Below are positions 15,459 to 23,577 of a stretch of DNA of 64,000 nucleotides, one piece after another. The stretch spans positions 106,657 to 170,656 of the forward strand of contig NZ_CADIJV010000009.1 in NCBI RefSeq assembly GCF_902859765.1, read 5' to 3'. The notes beneath the pieces were generated by a model that had not been told where the DNA came from, did no database searches, and saw only the letters and a list, made by a program, of their open reading frames with translations. Each line of letters starts with the position of its first letter. Position 1 is the first letter of the stretch. The translations under genes were made by a program, and so were the position numbers. Source of the DNA: Achromobacter pulmonis. GTDB taxonomy: Bacteria > Pseudomonadota > Gammaproteobacteria > Burkholderiales > Burkholderiaceae_B.

Positions 15459-16928
15459 CTACGGCCCGACGCGCTGCGCCTGCGGCGGCTGCCACGCGCC
15501 GTCCAGCAAGGCCGGCTGGGGCCAGTAGTAGCGCAGCGTCAGCATGAACGGCCCGGCCGGTGCCGGCAGCCAGTTGGCCTGGTCGCCCTTGCCGGGCGCT
15601 TGATGCTGGATGCGCAGCGTCAGCCCGCCATCGCGGTCGCGCTTGAGCGTGGGCAGCATCGCGGCATCGATCGCGTGGCGGCCGATGGGATTGGGCGCCA
15701 ACTGCCGCCCCGGCATGCGATACAAGGTCACCGACCAGAACGCGTTGACCGGCGGCAGGCCGCGCGGCGCGAAACGCAGGGTGTACGAATGCGCGCCGTC
15801 CAGCGGCTGCCCCGCCGCGTCGGTGGCCAGCACCGTGGCCATCGCCTCTTCGCGATTGTCGCCGCCCAGGTCGACCTGGGCGCCAGTGGCGCGCGCGAGG
15901 TAGTCGTGGCGCAGGGTCTGGCGGTCGCCGAACAGCGTATCGGTCTTGCCGGCCAGCGCCACCCGATGCTTGTCGATGTCGTTCTGGCCGTCGTGCATGC
16001 CTTCGCGCATGACCTGCCGCAGCCGTGGGTTCAGGGTATCGGTGACGACCGGCGCGCCGGGACGGATACGCAGGCTGTCCAGGCGCTTGCGCAATGTCCG
16101 CTCGCTATGCAGAACCGGCGCGAATTGCAGCACAAAGCCCAGTTGGTTGTAGAACTCGAGCGAGCTGCGCATTTGCGCGGGGGGCTCCGGCGCAAGCCAG
16201 GCCACGGCGGCCGGCGCGGGCGCCGGTTTTCTGCGCAGGTAGGCCGACAGCGGCTGGACCTTGTAGCCGGCCTGGATGCGCTTCAGATGCGGCAGGTCCG
16301 CCGCTCCGAACCATTGGGTGCGCGCCGTCATGCTGACCAGTTCGGTCTCGGCGCGGATCACCTTGGTGAAGCCCGGGGGCTCGGCGCCGTTCCAGCGCGG
16401 CCCGACCACCAGGTACCGCCCGCCGCCGTTGCCGCCGACACGGCTGCCGATATAGGCGAAGTTGTAGCCATACAGATCGCGCAGCCGCAGCGAAAAATAG
16501 CGGCGGGATTCCATCGGCGGCACGCGGATGACGACGGGTTCGGCGCGCAGATCCAGCACCGCCGAGGACTCGGGCGCGTCGACGCTGGGCGCCACCGCCG
16601 CCATGTCTTGGGGCGGGGCGTGGCTGATGGTGTTGAACGGAGCCTTGTACTGCGGATTGCCGGTGTCGATGCTGGCCGCGTGGATGGCCTGGTAGTTGGC
16701 GACCATCGGATAGCCGTAGATGTAGGCCTCTTTGGCGATGCGCTGCGCCTCGGGCGCCGTGACACCGTCAATGCCGACGTACTGCGAACCAGTCGCCGCG
16801 TCGGGCGAGGTGAAGCTGCAACCGCTGGCGCCGGCAATCAATGCCAGCGCGGCGACGCCTCGGAGCCAAAGGAAAAGGCCGGGCAAAGCTCCGGTGGAAG
16901 ATCCGACGCCAGCGCGGCGTATGCGCAT
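15459..16928 (-). CDS. DUF1254/DUF1214 lipoprotein
   Basis: 489 residues. The ATG at 16928 (GGAG upstream) gives a lipoprotein signal: basic start, a hydrophobic stretch VAALALIAG and lipobox ASGC, so the mature protein is lipidated. DUF1254 spans roughly residues 70-210 (KEAYIYGYPMVANYQAIHAA, MESRRYFSLRLRDLYGYN). DUF1214 forms the last 110 (PPVNAFWSVTLYRMPGRQL, WLPAPAGPFMLTLRYYWP). Proteins with this pair are common in Proteobacteria and of unknown function. It is a monocistronic unit, convergent with the CI-like gene. Confidence 0.88.
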   Translation of the reverse strand: MRIRRAGVGSSTGALPGLFLWLRGVAALALIAGASGCSFTSPDAATGSQYVGIDGVTAPEAQRIAKEAYIYGYPMVANYQAIHAASIDTGNPQYKAPFNTISHAPPQDMAAVAPSVDAPESSAVLDLRAEPVVIRVPPMESRRYFSLRLRDLYGYNFAYIGSRVGGNGGGRYLVVGPRWNGAEPPGFTKVIRAETELVSMTARTQWFGAADLPHLKRIQAGYKVQPLSAYLRRKPAPAPAAVAWLAPEPPAQMRSSLEFYNQLGFVLQFAPVLHSERTLRKRLDSLRIRPGAPVVTDTLNPRLRQVMREGMHDGQNDIDKHRVALAGKTDTLFGDRQTLRHDYLARATGAQVDLGGDNREEAMATVLATDAAGQPLDGAHSYTLRFAPRGLPPVNAFWSVTLYRMPGRQLAPNPIGRHAIDAAMLPTLKRDRDGGLTLRIQHQAPGKGDQANWLPAPAGPFMLTLRYYWPQPALLDGAWQPPQAQRVGP

Positions 16929-17016
16929 TCCATGCTCCAACTCGGATAGCGGTTGGCAACGCCCGAATGGCGGCAGCGTCGCGGACAGGACAAACAGTCG
17001 CTGAAATTCTGGCACA

Positions 17017-17035
17017 TTTCACCAGGGTAGTGAAA
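17017..17035. promoter_or_regulatory. Inverted repeat TTTCAC-N7-GTGAAA upstream of the DUF1254 gene
   Basis: Perfect 6-bp arms at 17017-17022 and 17030-17035 with a 7-base centre, about 90 bases upstream of the start codon. Operator role inferred from symmetry and position. Confidence 0.4.
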
Positions 17036-17134
17036 GCGCACGGAGATGACGGCACTATCTTTTTGCGGGCCATGGGGCGGCGATGCAATGCGCCAACACC
17101 ATGCGCCGGACACCGCCTGCCCGTCCGCCAGGAT

Positions 17135-17683
17135 TCAGTCCGGCAAACGCAGCGGCTCCAGTTGCCGCGCCGGAATCGCCGTGATCGCGCTTTCGCTGGG
17201 GGTGGCGTCGATGGTCAGGTGCTGGATCAGGTCCAGCGTGGTCGAGCGGCGCGTCAGCATCAGGCAGGTGACTTCGGCCTCGTCCACGCGCGTGGCGTGC
17301 CAACAGCCCGGGCGCATGCACACGCCCTGCCCCGGCTCGACGCGGAACGCCGCCAGGGTTGCCAGGTCCGGGCTGCCGTCGGCCGCGCTGCGCGCCACCA
17401 CCTGGATGATGGCGCCGGTGAGCGGCACGATCGCCTGTTGCGTCAGCAGGTGCTTTTCCAGGCTGGCGATCTCGGAAGCGGCGCTGCGGTAATTGACCCA
17501 CAGCACCTCGGCGTCGCCGCCGGCGCCGGTGTTGAAGACATGTTCCTGCCAGAAGTCGGTGGCCTCGTTGCTGAACATCGGCACGCCGTTGCCCAGCGGG
17601 ATGGGCTTGCCCAGCATCCAGCCGTAGGCGGTGAAGGCATCGGCGGTCAGGTCGTGCACGGGCAAGGCGGCGGCGCCGGTCAT
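17135..17683 (-). CDS. allA: Ureidoglycolate lyase (AllA family)
   Basis: 182 residues; cupin-like fold of the ureidoglycolate lyase family, which splits ureidoglycolate to glyoxylate and urea in allantoin breakdown. VHDLTADAFTAYGWMLG at the start, PLTGAIIQVVARS, PDLATLAAFRVEPGQGVCM and the RPGCWHATR segment line up with E. coli AllA (AFIPMKGEVFVVVVAL, the GVNYHRNVWHHP loop). No other purine-catabolism gene is adjacent, though a xanthine permease is 12 kb away. Its ATG overlaps the stop of the upstream Arm-domain gene (ATGA), so translation is probably coupled. Confidence 0.8.
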   Translation of the reverse strand: MTGAAALPVHDLTADAFTAYGWMLGKPIPLGNGVPMFSNEATDFWQEHVFNTGAGGDAEVLWVNYRSAASEIASLEKHLLTQQAIVPLTGAIIQVVARSAADGSPDLATLAAFRVEPGQGVCMRPGCWHATRVDEAEVTCLMLTRRSTTLDLIQHLTIDATPSESAITAIPARQLEPLRLPD

Positions 17684-17919
17684 GTGGGGTCCTTTGCGGG
17701 AGGGGAAGCAATGGCACGCCGGGGGAATTCGGCGTCGTAGTCGAAGTCGCCGCGTGCGATGGCCGCCAGGATGGCGGCGCGTCGTTCGGCGGCGCGCTTG
17801 AGGTTGGCCGCAGTGGGTTTGACGCGGATGCGCTCCACGCAATGTCGGCCCTGGTGGAAGAAGCCGATCTCGATGGACGATTCGGATGCCGGCCTGACGC
17901 CGTCGAAGCCTTTGCTCAT
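17680..17919 (-). CDS. Stand-alone integrase Arm DNA-binding domain protein (DUF3596-like)
   Basis: 79 residues. Nearly the whole protein matches the N-terminal Arm-site-binding domain of phage tyrosine integrases: SSIEIGFFHQGRHCVERIRV (three-stranded sheet), KPTAANLKRAAERRAAILAA (helix), then RGDFDYDAEFP. The core-binding and catalytic domains of an integrase are absent. The start is the first ATG giving the domain; the family usually begins with a short tail before the first strand. The last four bases overlap the allA-like start. It is either an integrase remnant or a domesticated small DNA-binding protein. Confidence 0.72.
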   Translation of the reverse strand: MSKGFDGVRPASESSIEIGFFHQGRHCVERIRVKPTAANLKRAAERRAAILAAIARGDFDYDAEFPRRAIASPPAKDPT

Positions 17920-18000
17920 GCCCCCTGCCCCGCAGGCGCTCGGGCGCCTGCTCGAAAGTCCGGGATTATCGCAGTTTTGCCCGAATCGGGGCATGCGGTT

Positions 18001-18483
18001 TCAGCCGTTTTCCGCGGCCTGGCTGGCCGCCGCCAGGCGGCGCCAATTGCGGCTGGCATAGGCATGCGCCTGGCGCAGCCCGGCCCACAGGCCCAGGCGC
18101 TTGGCCCAGCGCAGGATGCCCGCGGCCTCGAACTGCGTGACGCGCCGGACCTCGGTGCCGCGCCCCGGCACCGGCCGCAACTCGAAGGTGTCGACCAGGG
18201 AACCGACCCAGCCCGCGCACCACACGGTGCTGCGCTGCATCTGGTAGCGCAGGCGTTCGTCGGGCTGCAGGATCAGGATGCGCTGATCGATGGTGCCACG
18301 GTCGGTGGTGCACTGGCGCGTGAGGCCCACGGCGGGCGTGCCTTCGAGCACCTTGCAACTGATCGGCTTGGGCACGCCGAGCCGAAACAGCAGCGGCCGG
18401 GTGTCGTCCATGCGCGCGTGCAGGAAATGCGGCCAGATGTGGCGGGGCTCGCACGGAAACAACCAACGGGATTCGATCTGCAT
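18001..18483 (-). CDS. SRPBCC (START/Bet v1-like) superfamily protein
   Basis: 160 residues, single helix-grip domain: MQIESRWLFPCEPRHIWPHF at the start, a central run of beta strands (GTIDQRILILQPDERLRYQM, VDTFELRPVPGRGTEVRRVT) and a long C-terminal helix. Such proteins bind hydrophobic ligands; no specific substrate is evident. AAGGAG lies six bases before the chosen ATG. It is divergent from the cupin gene across 86 bases, and a shared promoter region is likely. Confidence 0.7.
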   Translation of the reverse strand: MQIESRWLFPCEPRHIWPHFLHARMDDTRPLLFRLGVPKPISCKVLEGTPAVGLTRQCTTDRGTIDQRILILQPDERLRYQMQRSTVWCAGWVGSLVDTFELRPVPGRGTEVRRVTQFEAAGILRWAKRLGLWAGLRQAHAYASRNWRRLAAASQAAENG

Positions 18484-18569
18484 GCGGGGCTCCTTGACGC
18501 AAAGGCGTGCCGCCGACGCGGCCCGCGACACTGTTATAACGCGTATAGGCCGCTCCCTGGAGAAACCGC

Positions 18570-18950
18570 ATGCCCATCGATCTGTCGTCGCACTACCTCT
18601 TTCTGGATACCGCCGGCCACGCCGCCACGGTCGAGGGCGGCAACGCCTTCTGGTCCCTGCCGCGCGAGGCGCTGGAACCTTATGGCCACGGCTGGCTGTT
18701 GTCGGAATACACCTTCAGCGCCGACTGGCCGCAATGGGAAATGCACCCGCAGGCCGACGAGATCGTGCGCCTGATGTCCGGCACGGCCGAGCTGCAGCTG
18801 GAATGGCCCACCGGCATCCAGTCGGTGCGGCTGGAAGCCGGAAGCGCCTACGTGATTCCCAAGGGCGTCTGGCATACGGTCAAGGTCATCGAACCCTGTC
18901 GCATGCTGCACGTCACGCTGGGCGCGGGCACGCAGCACCGGCCCCTGTAG
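18570..18950 (+). CDS. Small single-domain cupin protein
   Basis: 126 residues. Cupin motif 1 is recognisable around WEMHPQADEIVRLMSGTAEL and motif 2 around VIPKGVWHTVKV, with His and Glu in metal-ligand positions. CTGGAG precedes the ATG. The gene ends 16 bases before the convergent MFS gene. Members of this group are often sugar- or acyl-binding or isomerase-like; the substrate is unknown. Confidence 0.8.
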   Translation: MPIDLSSHYLFLDTAGHAATVEGGNAFWSLPREALEPYGHGWLLSEYTFSADWPQWEMHPQADEIVRLMSGTAELQLEWPTGIQSVRLEAGSAYVIPKGVWHTVKVIEPCRMLHVTLGAGTQHRPL

Positions 18951-18966
18951 TCCCGCCGTCCGCCGC

Positions 18967-20223
18967 TCAGGCGGCCACGGCGGCGCGTGCGCGCGGCAGC
19001 TCGCGATCGTCGATGGGCCAGTGCAGCGCCGCCGACACCACGCCCAGCGCCATCGCGCCCAGCCAGATCAGGTCGTACGAATGGGTCGCCTCGAACACGA
19101 CGCCGCCCAGCCAAACGCCCAGGAACGAACCGAGCTGGTGGCCAAAAAAAACGAAACCGAACAGCGTCGTGATGTAGCGCACCCCGAACACCTGCGCGAT
19201 CAGGCCGTTGGTCAGCGGCACCGTGCCGAGCCAGACAAAGCCCATGACCGCCGCGAACACGTAGACCGACGCTGGCGACAGCGGCAACAGGAAAAACAGC
19301 GCCATGGCGCCGGTGCGCAGCAGGTAGATGCCGGCCAGCAGGTACTTGCGGCGATGGTGCGCGCCGAGGATGCCGCAGACGTAAGTGCCGGCCACATTGG
19401 CAAGCGCGATGATGGCCAGCGCGGCGACGGCGTCCGCCGCGCGCATGCCCTTGTCCATCAGATAGGCCGGCAGGTGTGTGCCGATGAAGGCCAACTGGAA
19501 GCCGCAGGCCAGGAACCCGAGGTTCAGCAGCCAGAAGCCCGGTTGCGCGAAGGCCTCGCGGATCGCCGCGCCCAACCGTTGCCCGGGCTGCGCGGCGCCG
19601 GGCGCCGCCGCCACGCGGACGGTTTCCTTCAGCGGCCAGGCCAGCGGCAGCGCCGCCGCCAGCACCGCCGCGAAGATCAGCAAGGCGCTCACCCAGCCCC
19701 AGCCGCCAATCAGCCACTGCGCCGCCGGCACCAGGGTGAACTGCCCCAGCCCGCCGACCGCGCCGGCCACGCCCAGGGCCCAGCCGCGCCGTTCAGGCGG
19801 CACCAGCCGGCTGAGCGCGCCGTAAATCACGGCGAACGCGGTGCCCGACAAGGCGATGCCGATGCAGATGCCGGCGCTCCACATGAAGGCCGCCGTGCTG
19901 GTAGCGTGCGCCATCCCGACCAGCCCCAGCGCATAGAACACCAGGCCGCCCAGGACCACCTTGGCCGAGCCATAGCGGTCGGCAATCATGCCGGTGAAGG
20001 GCTGCGCCACGCCCCAGGTCAGGTTCTGCACCGCCATGGCCATGGCGAAGGCCTCGCGCGACCAGCCGCGATCCATGGTGACGGGAAGCAGGAACAGGCC
20101 CTGCACGTGCCGCACGCCCAGCGCCAGGCCCATGACGATGCCTCCGGCCAGCACCATCAGCCACAGTTTGCGTGACGGGGGGGCGGGGTCGGACGGAGCG
20201 GCGACGGCGGGAACGGCGGACAT
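18967..20223 (-). CDS. MFS transporter, monocarboxylate/oxalate-formate type
   Basis: 418 residues with 12 predicted membrane spans. The first half has GVRHVQGLFLLPVTMDRGWS and the MFS loop GMIADRYGSAKVVLGG. The second half has AYLMDKGMRAADAVAALAII and GVRYITTLFGFVFFGHQLG, characteristic of MCT-like carriers (RhmT/OFA neighbourhood). A carboxylate substrate is likely but not provable. No catabolic partner is adjacent apart from the convergent cupin. Confidence 0.85.
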   Translation of the reverse strand: MSAVPAVAAPSDPAPPSRKLWLMVLAGGIVMGLALGVRHVQGLFLLPVTMDRGWSREAFAMAMAVQNLTWGVAQPFTGMIADRYGSAKVVLGGLVFYALGLVGMAHATSTAAFMWSAGICIGIALSGTAFAVIYGALSRLVPPERRGWALGVAGAVGGLGQFTLVPAAQWLIGGWGWVSALLIFAAVLAAALPLAWPLKETVRVAAAPGAAQPGQRLGAAIREAFAQPGFWLLNLGFLACGFQLAFIGTHLPAYLMDKGMRAADAVAALAIIALANVAGTYVCGILGAHHRRKYLLAGIYLLRTGAMALFFLLPLSPASVYVFAAVMGFVWLGTVPLTNGLIAQVFGVRYITTLFGFVFFGHQLGSFLGVWLGGVVFEATHSYDLIWLGAMALGVVSAALHWPIDDRELPRARAAVAA

Positions 20224-20586
20224 GGCGAACCTCTGGCGTGAAACGTCGGCGCCCGCGCAGGGGCGAATGCCGCTATTACAGGGGCGCCCGGGCCGCCCTT
20301 CAACCGATTATTTTTCGCCGACTGCATGCGCCGCGGGAATGCCAGCAGGCATCGCCCGGGCCCGCCGCCGCGCCCTGCCTGGCAGGCCGGCAGCCGCCAA
20401 GGCGGGCGATGTTAACGGTTGGTTTTCTATCGTTACATATGCCGTCTTTTTGCGGGCGATGGCTGGTTACAGTGCTGTCCTCGTTCCTATCCCCACAGGC
20501 ACTTCCATCATGCGGCACGCCCGGCCCCGCCCGTTCCCATCCATTGCGCCCGCGCGCGATCAGGCGCGCTGCGCGCCCGTCGCATC
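20224..20586. other. 363-bp intergenic region with paired 10-bp direct repeats
   Basis: No gene is seen. It must hold the MFS promoter (minus) and the WG-repeat operon promoter (plus). GCGGGCGATG occurs twice, at 20402-20411 and 20452-20461, 50 bases apart. The repeats flank the only A/T-rich block (about 20412-20450), the likely promoter core for the plus-strand operon. Confidence 0.45.
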
Positions 20587-23577
20587 ATGAGGGGCGCGTT
20601 CCGCTCGCGCGCGCTCTGCCGGCCGGGGCGGCGGCCGCTGGCGCTGGTCGCGGCGCTGGCCAGCCTGAGCCTGGGCTCCGCGCTGGCCAGCGCCGACGAA
20701 TACGCTGACTGGCAACGCGACTGCGTCGGCCGCACCTATGCGGTCACCCCCGACGTCAGCTGCCAGCGCGGGTATGCCGAAGGCCTGGCCGCCGTGATCA
20801 CCGGCAAGGCCGACGATGCGGCCGGCACCTGGGGCTACATCGACAAGCAGGGCGGGATGGTCATCGCGCCAGCGTTCCAGGAAGCCGAGTCGTTCCAGAA
20901 CGGCCTGGCGGCGGTGCGCCAGGGCGACCTGTGGGGCTACATCGACCCGCGTGGCAACTGGGCCATCGAACCGCGCTTCACGCGCGCCTCGGGCTTCAAC
21001 GCCGCAGGCACCGCGCTGGTCGAGCAGGACGAACGCGACGTGCTGATCGATCGCCAGGGCCAGGTGGTCAAGACCTTCGTGCTGGGCACGCGCTCGTGGG
21101 GCTTCCAACGCGGCCAGAAACTCGCGGAAATGGAAGTGCCGCAGCCGCCGCGGTTGTTCAACACCGCGACCGGCCGCGCGCTGACGCTGCCCGCCGATGT
21201 GATGATGCTGGCGCCGTCCGACTCCGGCGACCTGCCGGCGCAACGGCGCAGTTCGCGTTATGGCGGCGAGTGGGGCTTGCTGGATGCCGACGGCCGCTGG
21301 GCCATCGCGCCGGAGGTGCTGCGCTCGCAGCAAGCGCCGCTGCGCGACGGCGACACGCTGGCCGTGCTGCGCGAGGGCGCCTGGCGCTTCGTGCGGCCCG
21401 ATGGCACGGCGCTCAACGGCGACGGTTATGAAAATGTGACGCGCGTGGCGCGCGGGCTGTGGCTGGTGAAGCGGCCCAAAGGGCAAGGCCCCGACGCGCT
21501 GCTGGACGCACGACTGGAGCCGCTGCATACCTTCTCCCAGCCGTACGTCGGCGTCGAGGCGACCGATGGCTGGAAGGTGTTGAGCGACATCGACGCGGTG
21601 ATCCTGATCCCGCCCAACGGCAAGCCGCAGGTGGTGCGCGCGGACTTCGGCCGCGTCAGCGTCAGACACGGCCTGGCCTGGCTCAGCGCCCGGCAGCCGG
21701 CGGCCGCGGCGGCCATGGCATCGCCCACCGATCCGGCCCCACCGCAGGCCGTAGAGGCGGCCGAAGCCGCCGATGCGCCGCAAGCCGTCGAAGCGGCGAC
21801 CGACACCGCCGCGGCTGCCGCCGACGCTGCCATGGCCGCCGCCGACGCTGCGGTCAGCGCCGATGCGGGGGGCTACGACACCGAAGCGACCCTGACGCAG
21901 ATCTATCGCGCCGACGGCACGCCGTTGCTGGACGCCGGCACGGTCGCACGGCTGGCCCAATACCGCGTCACGCCGTTCAGCCCCCGGCGCGACGGCAAGA
22001 CGCAGGCCGAAGCGCTGCCGCTGGCGTTGCTGCATCCCCACGACTACAGCCAGCCGACCGGCATCCTGACGCGTTCGGGCAAGATCGTCACCAACCCGGA
22101 ATGGGACGACATGAGCAGCTATGACGCCAGCGCCCCCCTGCTGGTGCAGACCCGCAAGCGCACCGTCGGCGCCATTGATGCCGAGGGCAACTGGATCCTG
22201 CCGCCCAGGTTCGCCAGCATCGGCGGCTTCAAGGGCGCTTACGCGTGGGCCCGCATGCCCGACACGGACCGCAATGCCGCCGTGCTGATCGATACCCGCG
22301 GCAATCCGCAGAAGCTGCCGGCGCGCATCGAGGTCAACGGCGACAAGCTCGACGGCGATCTGCTCTACTTCTATGCGCTGGACGGACGCCGCGACCGCCG
22401 CTGGGGCCTGTGGAACATCCGCAGCGCCCGCGAGGCCGTCAAGCCGACACTCGAACGCATCGAAGATTTCACCGACGACTGGGCCAAGGCGCAGGATCAG
22501 GGCCTTTGGGGCGTCATCGACCGCCACGGCAAATGGGTGGTCGCCGCCACCTACTCCAGCAGCTATGAACTCGATTACCTGGGGAACGGCTATTTGCTGG
22601 CGCGGGAACCGAAGCGCGAGGATGACACCGGCTACGGCGACGACTATCGCCTGATCGACCTGCGCACCGGCAAGCGCAGCGTGGTGCTGCACGACCGTCC
22701 GCAGGACCTCAAGCGCGGCCGCTATCTGGCGCAGGGCAAGGACGGCGCCACGCTGCTGTTCGACGCCCAGGGCGGCATGACCCGGCTGTTCGAAGGCGAG
22801 CCCGAGCGCAAGGAACCGTTCGGCGACTGGATCTACGTGCAGTACCGTTCGCGCAACGGCGCCATCGACGCCCGGGGCAACTTCAAGGTGCCCGCCACCC
22901 AGGGCGAATTCAACCCCTTCTTCGTGCAGCCCGAAGGCCTGGCGCGCGTCTTCGACGGCCAGCGCTACCGGCTGATGGACGAGAACGGCAAGACGCTGCT
23001 GGCCGCGCGTGGCGACGGCACGCCGCTGGCTTCGATGAAGCGCGTGGTGTTCCGCGACGGCAAGAATTCGCAAAGCGTGATGACCGATCTGCAAGGCCGC
23101 GAAATCACCCGCTTGCAGGGCGAATTCGCGCTGGAGGAACGCAATGCCAGCGAAGGCGTGGTGGTCTATCGCGGCCAGAACGACCGCTATGGCTTCGTCA
23201 ATGCCGACGGCAAGCGCGTGGTCGGCCCTTACTTCGACCGGCTCGGCCCGTTGCGCGACGGCCTGGCGCTGGCGCGGCGCGAACAACGCAGCGGCAAGCT
23301 GCTGGGCTACATCGACCTGACCGGCCGCTACGTCATCGCGCCGGCGTTCGGCTGGGCCGATGACTTCAGCGAAGGCCGCGCCCTGGTGCGCCGCGAGGGG
23401 CAGTTGGAATTCATCGACACACGCGGCGCCACCACGGCGCTGTTCGGCCTGATCTGCGGCCAGGTCGTTGTATTCGACGCGCACGGACGGCTGACCTGGC
23501 CGCGCGAAACACTGACCTGCCCTGACGCCCGCGACCTCGGACGCGCGCCGCCCCCTGAATCCGCCCAGGCACAATGA
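20587..23577 (+). CDS. Large exported WG-repeat protein 1
   Basis: 996 residues. A signal peptide (basic MRGAFRSRALCRPGRRP, then LALVAALASLSLG, cleavage near ALASA) is followed by a Cys pair (DCVG, VSCQ). Many WG repeats follow, such as WGYIDKQGGMVIAPAFQEA, LWGYIDPRGNWAIEPRFT, GAIDAEGNWILPPRFAS and LLGYIDLTGRYVIAPAFGWA. An Ala-rich, low-complexity acidic linker at about 368-428 splits two repeat arrays, suggesting two beta-propeller-like lobes. It ends with a second Cys pair (LICG, TCPD). The ATG at 20587 is chosen for the signal peptide. It overlaps the next gene by ATGA. WG-repeat proteins are poorly characterised; surface or periplasmic binding is a guess. Confidence 0.83.
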   Translation: MRGAFRSRALCRPGRRPLALVAALASLSLGSALASADEYADWQRDCVGRTYAVTPDVSCQRGYAEGLAAVITGKADDAAGTWGYIDKQGGMVIAPAFQEAESFQNGLAAVRQGDLWGYIDPRGNWAIEPRFTRASGFNAAGTALVEQDERDVLIDRQGQVVKTFVLGTRSWGFQRGQKLAEMEVPQPPRLFNTATGRALTLPADVMMLAPSDSGDLPAQRRSSRYGGEWGLLDADGRWAIAPEVLRSQQAPLRDGDTLAVLREGAWRFVRPDGTALNGDGYENVTRVARGLWLVKRPKGQGPDALLDARLEPLHTFSQPYVGVEATDGWKVLSDIDAVILIPPNGKPQVVRADFGRVSVRHGLAWLSARQPAAAAAMASPTDPAPPQAVEAAEAADAPQAVEAATDTAAAAADAAMAAADAAVSADAGGYDTEATLTQIYRADGTPLLDAGTVARLAQYRVTPFSPRRDGKTQAEALPLALLHPHDYSQPTGILTRSGKIVTNPEWDDMSSYDASAPLLVQTRKRTVGAIDAEGNWILPPRFASIGGFKGAYAWARMPDTDRNAAVLIDTRGNPQKLPARIEVNGDKLDGDLLYFYALDGRRDRRWGLWNIRSAREAVKPTLERIEDFTDDWAKAQDQGLWGVIDRHGKWVVAATYSSSYELDYLGNGYLLAREPKREDDTGYGDDYRLIDLRTGKRSVVLHDRPQDLKRGRYLAQGKDGATLLFDAQGGMTRLFEGEPERKEPFGDWIYVQYRSRNGAIDARGNFKVPATQGEFNPFFVQPEGLARVFDGQRYRLMDENGKTLLAARGDGTPLASMKRVVFRDGKNSQSVMTDLQGREITRLQGEFALEERNASEGVVVYRGQNDRYGFVNADGKRVVGPYFDRLGPLRDGLALARREQRSGKLLGYIDLTGRYVIAPAFGWADDFSEGRALVRREGQLEFIDTRGATTALFGLICGQVVVFDAHGRLTWPRETLTCPDARDLGRAPPPESAQAQ

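Noticed and set aside
13992-17919. A prophage spanning the CI-like repressor and the Arm-domain gene
   Set aside because: The genes between are ordinary chromosomal types (DUF1254 lipoprotein, AllA family), with no structural, packaging or lysis genes and no attachment-site repeats that I could see. I report two separate remnants or domesticated genes.
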